Shown piece by piece: positions 1 through 7,082 of a DNA stretch of 7,413 bases; position 1 is the first letter of the stretch; every line of letters begins with the position of its first letter. The translations under genes and the position numbers were made by a program. Under the pieces are notes generated by a model. The model was not told the DNA's origin and made no database searches. It saw only the letters and a list, made by a program, of their open reading frames with translations. The DNA lies in assembly GCA_903860855.1 (NCBI GenBank), contig CAIOSF010000091.1:1-7413 (forward strand). Reading direction: 5' to 3'. The DNA is from an uncultured Alphaproteobacteria bacterium (GTDB lineage Bacteria; Pseudomonadota; Alphaproteobacteria; Rickettsiales; Midichloriaceae).

Positions 1-1504
1 GGTGGTAATTCTACTCATAGAATCAAATACGTGCTCTTGGCTGATACCAACCTTATTGAGTAGCCAATCAACAGCGAGAGACAACTTCACCTTTATACTT
101 TCCCAAGTACTTAACCCTTCTCCAACAGCATTCAAGCATTTTTTTGCAAAATCTGTTGATATACTTGCAAGTTGCTCTTTTTGCTCACCTGTATTGCACA
201 ATCCAGAAAAAGATTCGTTTGTCAATCTCGCCACCGCGCCTATTTTATCCCGCTCATTTGCGTCGTCTATAATCTTTCTCACCCCTATGCAGAAACTATC
301 CTTTGACTGAGCTATCTTCTCTTGCTTCTGTACCCCAATATTATGAGCCTCCGCCGCGATACCATCGCGAAGTTTTGCAAAATCTATTCCATTATTTTCT
401 GCATTGAGGAACAGAGGCTTGTACTCCCCATTTGATTTACATTGCTCTATCAAGCTATTGAGGCCGCCAAGGAGCTCTGGTTGATCTCTATATAGACATT
501 CAAAAGAACCCAGGCTTTTCCCCAGAACTTTGTTTAATTCCTGCTCTTTATTTTCCACATCTTTTTGCGGCAGATTATATGCATATTGGTAACTTATGTT
601 CGCGGCCTTTGTTAATTTCTCCGCTACCGCCATCCCATCAATATCCTGTAGGCCAGCAATATCAGGCCTATATTGCTGGCCTACATAAATACTTTCAACA
701 CTAACTTTAAGAGCGCTATCACTAGTGAGTAACACTGGGCCGTCTCCTTTAACCCCACTAAGATCAATTATAGTACGCGTGATAACCTCTATCTCTTTCT
801 TATTAGGGTTAGGAGGATCAGATACAATAAGGTTATTATAGACATCTAGCATAACCTTTTCGCCATCTTTACGTATCTCAAAACATGATCTATCATCACC
901 CGATGCAAACATCTTAGATCCGGATACCCCTACTCGCAACTGTGTTGATAAATCAACACCAAACATTTGCTTTAGAGAATCTTTTTGAGCTCCATTGAAT
1001 TCTCCTATCTCATCGATTTGGCTAAAACTAGTAATTGGGATACCATTGTATATGATAGGTATGCTTGGGAAATCGCTAGGGCCATCTACCTCCATGTAAT
1101 CTTTAGAATCCTTAATATTACTCTTCATCTTCTGATTTACAGCATCATCCAGATTTGCCAAAACATCCTGCGCTGACTTCTCTTCGCCGCCTATAGCCCG
1201 AAGACCTTCCATAGCTTCGTTATGATTTTTTGACCAGTTGTGTCTCGACATATGGTGAAAGTCGCAGCGCCTCATATTGAGCTAAGGCGGCCTCAGCAAG
1301 AGGCTCTAGTCTCGCCAATGCTTCTTCTTTTGATAGATTGCCCCCGACCACAGCCTCCAATGCGACTCGAAACTTAGATAACTCAGGATCCACAATGCGA
1401 TCGACAATATCACCCCTAACATGATTACCTATCGATACGCCATCTGAAACGAAAAGGTCCCTGACCTCACCACCTACAGCAAACTCCTGATTCATCGCTT
1501 TCAT
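1..1504 (-). pseudogene. Unrecognised family, copy 1 (frameshifted, 3' end outside window)
   Basis: I do not recognise this protein. It is a paralog of the genes at 1659-3352 and 3440-3885. The start is ATG at 1504-1502 (MKAMNQEF), two bases after AAGGTGG (1513-1507), which resembles a Shine-Dalgarno site. The first frame stops at 1222-1220. The following frame is open without a stop from about 1225 to the left edge. The two join if the six-A run (minus strand, 1231-1226) is read as five As, giving LVKNHNEAMEG in place of LVKKS-stop. The corrected frame is 501 codons in the window, and comparison with copy 2 suggests roughly 40 more lie outside. The order is a helical N-terminal region (VDPELSKFR), a central part with EKVMLDV and IIDLSGVKG, then paired-cysteine motifs FECLYRDQPEL...EQC and GLCNTGEQ...KKC. 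There is no signal peptide or membrane segment. It could be a decayed gene, a phase-variable gene, or one rescued by slippage; the homology to copy 2 is firm. Confidence 0.75.
648..684. repeat. Perfect 15-bp inverted repeat inside copy 1
   Basis: GTAGGCCAGCAATAT (648-662) and its exact reverse complement ATATTGCTGGCCTAC (670-684) flank a 7-base loop CAGGCCT, which itself contains the palindrome AGGCCT. The hairpin lies in the coding frame of copy 1, where it encodes YVGQQYRPDIAGLQ. The paralogous stretch in copy 2 (ASYYPNPKHIIQGF) has no comparable palindrome. Neither strand has a T-run after the stem, so a rho-independent terminator is unlikely. It may be a small palindromic element that inserted in frame, or a regulatory mRNA hairpin. 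Confidence 0.8.
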
Positions 1505-1506
1505 AT

Positions 1507-1513
1507 CCACCTT
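1507..1513 (-). promoter_or_regulatory. Shine-Dalgarno site of copy 1
   Basis: AAGGTGG matches six of seven bases of AAGGAGG and ends two bases before ATG at 1504 (five bases from the AAGG core). This favours 1504 over the GTG at 1519 as the start. No Shine-Dalgarno site of this quality precedes copies 2 or 3. Confidence 0.55.
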
Positions 1514-1543
1514 ATCCACGCAATTTATCTATATCCATGTGGG

Positions 1544-1572
1544 ATGCTAGCATGCATATTTTATAACATCAA
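1544..1572 (-). promoter_or_regulatory. Conserved promoter block upstream of copy 1
   Basis: On the minus strand TTGATG (1572-1567) is followed by 17 bases and then TAGCAT (1549-1544), matching the sigma70 consensus at four of six and four of six positions with ideal spacing. The same layout recurs at 3930-3958 upstream of copy 3, within a shared block of about 45 bp (1525-1574 and 3915-3960) of the form GCTTGATRTTRTAAAAT, four variable bases, ATGYTAGCATCC, then CATGGA. Similarity drops sharply further upstream. The predicted transcript would begin near 1537, leaving a leader of about 33 bases before ATG at 1504. Confidence 0.5.
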
Positions 1573-1576
1573 GCCC

Positions 1577-1593
1577 CCCCTCTGCTTGAGGGG
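1577..1593. other. GC-rich hairpin between copies 2 and 1
   Basis: CCCCTC (1577-1582) and GAGGGG (1588-1593) form a 6-bp stem around TGCTT. It sits about 65 bases after the copy 2 stop and just upstream of the copy 1 promoter. A second pairing, TCAAGC (1569-1574) with GCTTGA (1584-1589), is mutually exclusive with the first and overlaps the -35 hexamer. It could help end the copy 2 transcript, but no T-run follows on either strand. The 1505-1658 spacer holds no other feature beyond the promoter and Shine-Dalgarno site. Confidence 0.3.
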
Positions 1594-1658
1594 TATAAAT
1601 TCCACATGCTCCCGGATCAGCTGCTTCCCCTCCAACTTGATCTTTACGATTGACACGC

Positions 1659-3352
1659 CTAGATCACATTCTGTTGAAGATTGTCCTGCCTACCTCTTTT
1701 TTCCTCTATTACAGAAACAAAATTACGAATAGAATTTTTATCCTCAAAACTCACTGCACCCGAAGTAACATCGCGCATAATATCAAGTGTCTTATCTTTT
1801 TTGATCCCCAGATGATCAAGGAGATTATCTATAAGAAATGAAATAACTGCTATTGGATTAGACATAAAACTCATTTCTCCTCCTTCACGTAAGCATTTGG
1901 TTGCAAATGCTTTAGATACCTCCTCAAGCTTCGCTCTTTGCTCATCCGTATTGCACAATCCTCCAAAAGACTGTACAGCTAATATCGCTACTTTATTTAC
2001 CTTATCTGATCCACCTTCGGATATGATGTTTTCTTCATACCATACAAGAAATCCTCTTTTGTGGGCCGAATAATCTCTTTCGTTTCCGAATCAATGCATC
2101 CCTTAAGCTTTGTGAAGTCTATTCCATCTTTTTTATCAGTAAGGAATGGGACACCATCCTGGAACCCATTTGAGCGGCATTTTTCCACCAAATTATCTAT
2201 AGCTCTGCATTCAAGCCCATCTGGGTACAAACACTTAAAAACACTTAACTGACCTGCAAGAGTCTTATTTAGCTCCTTTCTGCGATGCTCTCCCTCGGCT
2301 TCCACACCCTGTCCCGCCTCAACTCCCATATCTCTTGTTATCTTACTAGAAGTATGCTCATAAACTATATTTACAGCCTGAATTAATATATCCTCTAAAT
2401 CTTTTTTATCATCTGTACTTTGTGTTTCAAATCCTTGAATTATATGTTTTGGGTTCGGATAATAGCTTGCAATATTAATTTTAAGATCAGGGATCTCACC
2501 TGTAAGTGATATTTCGCCCAAATCCTTAACGTTGCTAAGATCAATAGTAATTTTCGTGACTACATCAGGATGAAAAACCTTATCACTGTTATTGCCCTTT
2601 GTGGCTTCCGCCCTATCATCAGCATCACTGTCCGACTCTACAACATCAAAACCCATATACATATCGAGCATCACCTTGCCATCCTCTAAACGAACCTTGC
2701 CATGAGGTCCAAAAGCTCTATGAGTAGGAAGGTCATCATGATGCTTTAGAACATTCATACTATGAGCCCACAAAGGTGCTGATATTGTTTGACTAAAAAG
2801 CTGTTCGACTAAGCTCTTTTGCGAAGAATTTAACCATTCTATTGCGGCAACGCTGCGAGGATTTTTAATTTGTGGCTCCCCTTGTTCTTGTTTGTTTCCA
2901 TGCTCATTAATTGCAAAACCATCGTATACTAGATACTGCCTATCCATATCTTTGATATATTGACCTATGGCCGCATCCTTAGCTTTTGTCACAGCTCCAT
3001 CCAACGCATCTAAAACGTCTTGGGGCTTCTTATTCGCTGATAGATCAGCCATAGCAGTTTTTATAATGCTATCACCAATAGGAACAGGGGAACCGGGGGG
3101 AACATAGCCATATTCTGTGGAGCTAGCTTTTGTCGCTACTTCTCCAAGTTTCTCAAGAGTATCTACACTTATTACTTCACTTCCTTCCTTGACATCTTCA
3201 TTGAGAATCTTACGAAATTCCGATAAATAAGGATCTACGGTGTCCAGCATAAAACCTTTAATGTACGCTCCTGTAGATAGGCCAGCTAAAATAGAAGGAT
3301 TAGGATCTAAACTAAATTCATCAACCTTTATACATATTTGATTGTTCTGCAT
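1659..3352 (-). pseudogene. Unrecognised family, copy 2 (near full length, one frameshift)
   Basis: I do not recognise this family. It is the most complete of the three paralogs. The frame opens at 3427, but the alignable start is ATG at 3352 (MQNNQICIKVDEF), which corresponds to the N-termini of copies 1 and 3. The upstream 25 codons have no counterpart there. The frame ends with TAA at about 1999-1997, after EDFLYGMKKT. The family alignment continues in another frame (IISEGGSDKVNKVAILAV, then GLCNTDEQ...ATKC) to a stop at 1661-1659. Adding one A to the four-A run at 2032-2029 joins the two and yields 565 codons including stop. Visible parts are a helical N-terminus (LDTVDPYLSEFRKIL), a central KVMLDMYMGF and ITIDLSNVKD region with an acidic insert, then cysteine pairs FKCLYPDG...EKC and GLCNTDEQ...TKC. 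It is hydrophilic, with no signal peptide. It starts 12 bases (open frame) or 87 bases (ATG) after copy 3 and has no promoter block of its own, so the copy 3 promoter may drive it. Confidence 0.75.
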
Positions 3353-3439
3353 TGCAAACTCATAATCTAGACAATACCCAACCCTAAGAAAATATGCAAC
3401 ATAGCAATCATGAGCAGCGAATGACAACTTACTGCTGGG

Positions 3440-3885
3440 CTAGTATTTCTTAGCGCCATCCTCGATGGCATGCTCCCCTCCCTCTCCTCTTGCTTGTTTC
3501 AGCTCATCTATGCCATCCTTGTTTCTCGTAATGAATGGTGGGGCAGCGGCGCCAAACTCATTTGATAGGCATTTTTTTACCAAACTATCTATTCCCTTGA
3601 GTTCTGGCTGATTCGTATATAAGCATCTAAAAATACTAAGCTCTTTTGCAAGGGCCATGTTCAAGGCTACACTTCTCTCTTCTTGCGTTTTTGTTTTTTT
3701 CAACCACTTCATTCAAAGCATCACTAAGAACTTTATGAAACTTCAATAAAGATAAGTCACAACTATCCAGAATTCCGCATTCAAAAAAATCACCTGGCGA
3801 CCCCGATACACTTAACAATTTCTCATTTGAAATAGTAGATAGGTTTGTCTATATTGCCCCATATACTAAAACTCTCTTGCTTCAT
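3440..3885 (-). pseudogene. Unrecognised family, copy 3 (mosaic remnant with internal deletion)
   Basis: This is a short relic of the same family. The N-terminal part (SGSPGDFFECGILDS through LLKFHKVLSDALNE) matches the first region of copy 2. It then jumps to the first cysteine motif (ELSIFRCLYTNQPELKGI, SLVKKC), so about 300 middle residues are missing. It ends in GEHAIEDGAKKY, lacking the last 100 or more residues, including the second cysteine motif. Two frames meet at the seven-A run (3700-3694); reading six As there joins ALNEVVEK to TKTQEERSVALNM. A second one-base excess near 3844-3846 would join an N-terminal MKQESFSIWGNID to NLSTISNEKLL, aligning with the copy 2 start. With both corrections the length from ATG 3885 is 148 codons. 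The lower-confidence points are the start codon and the second lesion; TTG at 3818 is an alternative start. Confidence 0.65.
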
Positions 3886-3929
3886 TCGCATAGCCAGCAA
3901 CATCCCATATCATTTTATCTCCATGAAGG

Positions 3930-3958
3930 ATGCTAACATAAGGATTTTACAATATCAA
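3930..3958 (-). promoter_or_regulatory. Conserved promoter block upstream of copy 3
   Basis: TTGATA (3958-3953) matches the sigma70 -35 box at five of six positions. A 17-base spacer separates it from TAGCAT (3935-3930), a four-of-six -10 box. The block is a diverged direct repeat of the one before copy 1, with the hexamers and spacer length kept and the spacer partly changed. The transcript would begin near 3923 and could run through copy 3 into copy 2. GGAG six bases before ATG at 3913 would allow a 15-codon leader peptide (MIWDVAGYANEAREF) ahead of copy 3. Confidence 0.5.
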
Positions 3959-4026
3959 GCTTCCGCCATTAGAACCAAAGGGCTTATATATATAATTTTC
4001 TGTATATATTGGCTATACCACTTCTC

Positions 4027-5571
4027 TTATGAACTCATATCAATTCTCATCTTTCTTAAGTCTTTAAAGCTGCCGAGCAAAAAGCTTGTGCCAAAATAAA
4101 TACCAGCAGCTGTCAATACCAATATGCAAAATATCAAAACCTTTGGTAAGGCGACATTCATAGTCTCGTACAGTAAGATCCGAGATTGACATATAAAGAT
4201 CAGCATAATGCACGAAGCGAATATCGATTTAGCCAAACTCGCCATAACAGCATAATTACAACCTATGCTATAGTTTCTGTGTAGAACAATTAGTAATATT
4301 GCTACACTCAACCACGAAGAAGCTATCGATGCGATCACTACGCTAAGATAGGAGTAATACTTCAGCAATCCTAACCCCACCGCAGCATTTACCAAAACTG
4401 CTAAAACAGCCACCTTAACTGGGGTTTTTGTATCACCCCTTGCATATAGTATAGATGTCAAAACTTTCATCATAACAAAGGCTGGAAGGGCCCAGGTCCA
4501 CAAAGCCAAAGCCGCGGCGGTATTTTGCACAGCCACCAGATCAAATCGACCACGAGCAAATAATACATCAACCGTATCAAAAGCCGTAGCATATATACCA
4601 AAAGCAGCAGGTAGAACCAAGAAACCTGAAAATATCACTGATTTTGAAAACAAGAGATTTGTTTGGGCCACATCCTTACTCCTTGCAACAGTCGCCAACA
4701 TTACAGTACCTAGAGCCGTACCAATGAGGGCCAGAGGCAACTGAATGATACGATCAGCAAAGTATAGATATGACATTCCACCTGGTACGAACGACACTAT
4801 GATCATATCGATCCAAATATTGATTTGAGCTACTCCGGATCCAGCTAATGCTGGTAATAAACGCTTCATCAAAAGCTTAGTATATTTATACCAATAAGGC
4901 CTACGAAATGGCAGCAACAAGTTGTTTTTCTTGGCAAATATGATCATCCATAGCAATTCAATTATGCCAGCAACTAATGTACTATAAGCAAGAACATGCA
5001 CATTATACTCTCCCCCATCAACTACTGTAGAAATAGTAAAAACAGATATACCCAATATCACAACAATATTAAGCAGAACCGAAGTAGCTGCATAGGGCAT
5101 GAACTTATCCTTGGCATTGAGTATGCTACCGTAAAAAGCCGCTATGGAAATGAAAAAAAGATATGGAAATGTTATGTAGGCCAGCTCTACCGCTAGATCA
5201 ATAGCATGAGGACTTTTGGCGAATCCTGGAGTCGTGATTTTAATCAACCATGGCATGACAGAGAATATCAGGCCAACGAAACAGAGTAAGGCTAAAATGA
5301 GTAATGACTGAACGTGCATAGCCACAGTTTTCGCATATTTGTCGCCATGACTTATGTACAGTTTGCTGAACATAGGAGTAAAGGCGGAGCTCATGGCTCC
5401 TTCCCCAAATATTGTGCGAAACAGATTTGTCAACTTAAAAGCCGCGATGAACGCATCGTTTACTACCCCCGTACCAATCGTGGCAGCCATCACAGCATCA
5501 CGAACGTAGCCAAGTATGCGAGATAACATGGTAATACTGCTGATGCGTAATACTGCCCTTATTATTTTCAT
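4027..5571 (-). CDS. murJ: Lipid II flippase MurJ (MviN family)
   Basis: This is an inner-membrane protein of the MviN/MurJ branch of the MOP exporter superfamily. It moves the peptidoglycan precursor lipid II from the cytoplasmic to the periplasmic face. The 514 residues match the usual family length of about 510, with hydrophobic segments throughout, consistent with 14 transmembrane helices. The N-terminus has the classic pattern TMLSRILGYVRDA, and R18, R24, D39 and R52 fall at the same numbers as the essential charged residues of E. coli MurJ. FADRIIQLPLALIGTALGT (from residue 271) carries R274, equivalent to E. coli R270. The ATG at 5571 is supported by alignment of these residues. No strong Shine-Dalgarno site is visible, and the inverted-repeat end at 5571-5582 abuts the start codon. 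The gene is divergent from ftsW and looks intact, including through a seven-T run in the coding strand (5159-5153). Confidence 0.96.
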   Translation of the reverse strand: MKIIRAVLRISSITMLSRILGYVRDAVMAATIGTGVVNDAFIAAFKLTNLFRTIFGEGAMSSAFTPMFSKLYISHGDKYAKTVAMHVQSLLILALLCFVGLIFSVMPWLIKITTPGFAKSPHAIDLAVELAYITFPYLFFISIAAFYGSILNAKDKFMPYAATSVLLNIVVILGISVFTISTVVDGGEYNVHVLAYSTLVAGIIELLWMIIFAKKNNLLLPFRRPYWYKYTKLLMKRLLPALAGSGVAQINIWIDMIIVSFVPGGMSYLYFADRIIQLPLALIGTALGTVMLATVARSKDVAQTNLLFSKSVIFSGFLVLPAAFGIYATAFDTVDVLFARGRFDLVAVQNTAAALALWTWALPAFVMMKVLTSILYARGDTKTPVKVAVLAVLVNAAVGLGLLKYYSYLSVVIASIASSWLSVAILLIVLHRNYSIGCNYAVMASLAKSIFASCIMLIFICQSRILLYETMNVALPKVLIFCILVLTAAGIYFGTSFLLGSFKDLRKMRIDMSS

Positions 5572-5798
5572 AATACCAATTCCCGTTTTAAACCACTACG
5601 TCATCCTTATCCCGCTCTTCTATTGGTTTTAATGTATCCATTTATGCCGTTCGTCATTCACAGCCTATACCTTAATACCAGTTCCAGAATTAAATAAATA
5701 GAAGCGAGTAACCGACGCCGTAATAGTTAAAAGCTGGAACTGGTCTAATAGGCTACGCTAATCACTCCATGCACTGTTTCATCCAAGAATTGGTATTA
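5571..5798. repeat. MITE-like block with nested inverted repeats between murJ and ftsW
   Basis: An exact 12-bp inverted repeat, TAATACCAATTC (5571-5582) and GAATTGGTATTA (5787-5798), bounds a 228-bp non-coding block. Inside lies a second pair, ACCAGTTCCAG (5677-5687) and CTGGAACTGGT (5734-5744). The inner left arm (from 5673) matches the outer left arm at 13 of 15 bases, so the motif TAATACCARTTCC occurs twice forward and twice (once imperfectly) reversed. There is no reading frame of note inside. The layout suggests one non-autonomous element with internal end copies, or two nested ones. The left end overlaps the murJ start codon by one base, so the element supplies the immediate upstream sequence of murJ. 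I cannot assign it to a known family, and no target-site duplication was confirmed. Confidence 0.55.
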
Positions 5799-5856
5799 GA
5801 TTGAGATAGAATGCTCTGTTTGTAGTGCAAATATTAACCAAAAATACTATAGTCAT

Positions 5857-5865
5857 TGCTATAAT
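5857..5865 (+). promoter_or_regulatory. Extended -10 promoter of ftsW
   Basis: TG (5857-5858), one base, then TATAAT (5860-5865) is an exact extended -10 element. A second TATAAT lies at 5871-5876. No good -35 box is seen 17 bases upstream, which extended -10 promoters can tolerate. Transcription would start near 5872, giving a leader of about 23 bases before the ATG at 5895, where only a weak purine stretch serves as ribosome binding site. Confidence 0.5.
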
Positions 5866-5894
5866 ATGCATATAATAAAAACTGCAAGCAAAAC

Positions 5895-7082
5895 ATGAGG
5901 CTCATAGCAAATTGGTGGCTAAGTATAGACTATGTCACATTTATCATAATGCTTACACTCATGGCTGTAGGCCTGCTCCTAATAACAGCAGCAAGTCCGG
6001 CTATGTCTGAGCGTATAGGCACACCTAGCTTTTATTTCATTCATAAACAAATACAGTTTATGCTCATAGCCTTGCCCTGCATGATCATACCAACGTTAAT
6101 GGGGGAAAAAGCTCTTAGAACTCTTTCATTTATATCGCTTTTTATAATTATTCTGCTTCTTTGTCTTTTACCATTTTTCGGTGATGTCACCAAGGGAGCT
6201 AAGAGGTGGATTAGCGTTGCTGGATTTTCACTTCAACCATCAGAATTTCTCAAGCCATTTTATGGAGTTGTAATAGCGAAGATATTGACAACCTCTAAAA
6301 GCAAAAATTTCATAAACTTTGCTAGTGAAATCGATAAAATGAACAAAAATGGGAACGAGAGATTCTTCATTGCATCCATCCTGCACATGTTAATCATTGG
6401 TTTGCTGCTAATGCAGCCAGATTTTGGTATGACCGTCACAGTCTCGGTTGTTACTGGAATACAATTCTTTTTAGCGGGGTTGCCGATACACTTCATAATC
6501 ATAATGCTTACCATCCTCTGTATTGGTTTTTGGGGAGCTTATATCGCTCTCCCACACGTCACCAAGAGAATCGATCTGTTTATGCATGGAAGCAATGAGC
6601 ATTGCTATCAAGTTCATAAGTCCTTAGAATCCTACGCAAGAGGAGGATTCTGGGGCACAGGACCAGGAGAAGGAGCCTTGAAGTATATGCTACCTGATTC
6701 TCATACCGATTTCATTTTTGCTACAGCAGGAGAAGAGCTAGGCATCGTCTTCTGTTTGATCGTCCTAGCTCTTCTAGCCTTTCTAGTACTAAGATGTATA
6801 ACGCAAATAGCTAACCTTAAAAGTCAGTATGATATATGTGTAGCTATCAGCTCTATCACGTATATAGCCTTTCAATCCCTCTTCAATATAGGAGTCACCT
6901 TACATTTATTTCCAACAAAGGGCATGACCTTACCTTTTATTAGCTATGGAGGCTCTTCCCTTATAGCGTTATCACTAGCTATGGGTATTTATTTGCAAAT
7001 TACTCGTAAAAGCAGATTGAGAACAAGATCTAAATCGGATCTTATTATATTTGGCCCTAAAATATCGGCCATATATCATTAA
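5895..7082 (+). CDS. ftsW: Septal peptidoglycan glycosyltransferase FtsW (SEDS family)
   Basis: FtsW polymerises lipid II into glycan strands at the division septum, working with a class B penicillin-binding protein in the inner membrane. The 395 residues are a normal length, with about ten hydrophobic segments. Family motifs in order are GAKRWISVAGFSLQPSEFLK (101-120), QPDFG (174-178), SYARGGFWGTGPGEG (246-260), PDSHTDFIFATAGEELG (267-283), and KGMTLPFISYGGSS (342-355). D272 in HTDF corresponds to the proposed catalytic aspartate. The shape-protein RodA is the main alternative, but PDSHTDFIFA and the GTGPGEG loop fit FtsW better. The signature before the last motif reads NIGVTLHLFP, with His where many species have Gly. 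The gene is complete, starts at ATG 5895 and ends TAA 7080-7082. It faces away from murJ, which supplies its substrate to the periplasm. Confidence 0.94.
   Translation: MRLIANWWLSIDYVTFIIMLTLMAVGLLLITAASPAMSERIGTPSFYFIHKQIQFMLIALPCMIIPTLMGEKALRTLSFISLFIIILLLCLLPFFGDVTKGAKRWISVAGFSLQPSEFLKPFYGVVIAKILTTSKSKNFINFASEIDKMNKNGNERFFIASILHMLIIGLLLMQPDFGMTVTVSVVTGIQFFLAGLPIHFIIIMLTILCIGFWGAYIALPHVTKRIDLFMHGSNEHCYQVHKSLESYARGGFWGTGPGEGALKYMLPDSHTDFIFATAGEELGIVFCLIVLALLAFLVLRCITQIANLKSQYDICVAISSITYIAFQSLFNIGVTLHLFPTKGMTLPFISYGGSSLIALSLAMGIYLQITRKSRLRTRSKSDLIIFGPKISAIYH

Noticed and set aside
2..310. Plus-strand open frame of about 100 codons at the left edge
   Set aside because: It is the antisense of copy 1, whose minus-strand frame aligns with copy 2 over this stretch.
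1891..1912. AAGCATTTG/CAAATGCTT hairpin with 4-base loop
   Set aside because: It lies in codons for the conserved KAFATKC segment, has no T-run, and is readily explained by coding constraint.
3352..3427. 25-codon N-terminal extension of copy 2
   Set aside because: It has no counterpart in copies 1 or 3 and no clear ribosome binding site; ATG at 3352 is the better start.
3986..4009. TATATATA hairpin after the murJ stop as a terminator
   Set aside because: The stem is A-T only, weak, and lacks a following T-run on the minus strand.
4996..5526. Plus-strand frames within murJ
   Set aside because: They are shadows of murJ, whose motifs and length are unambiguous.
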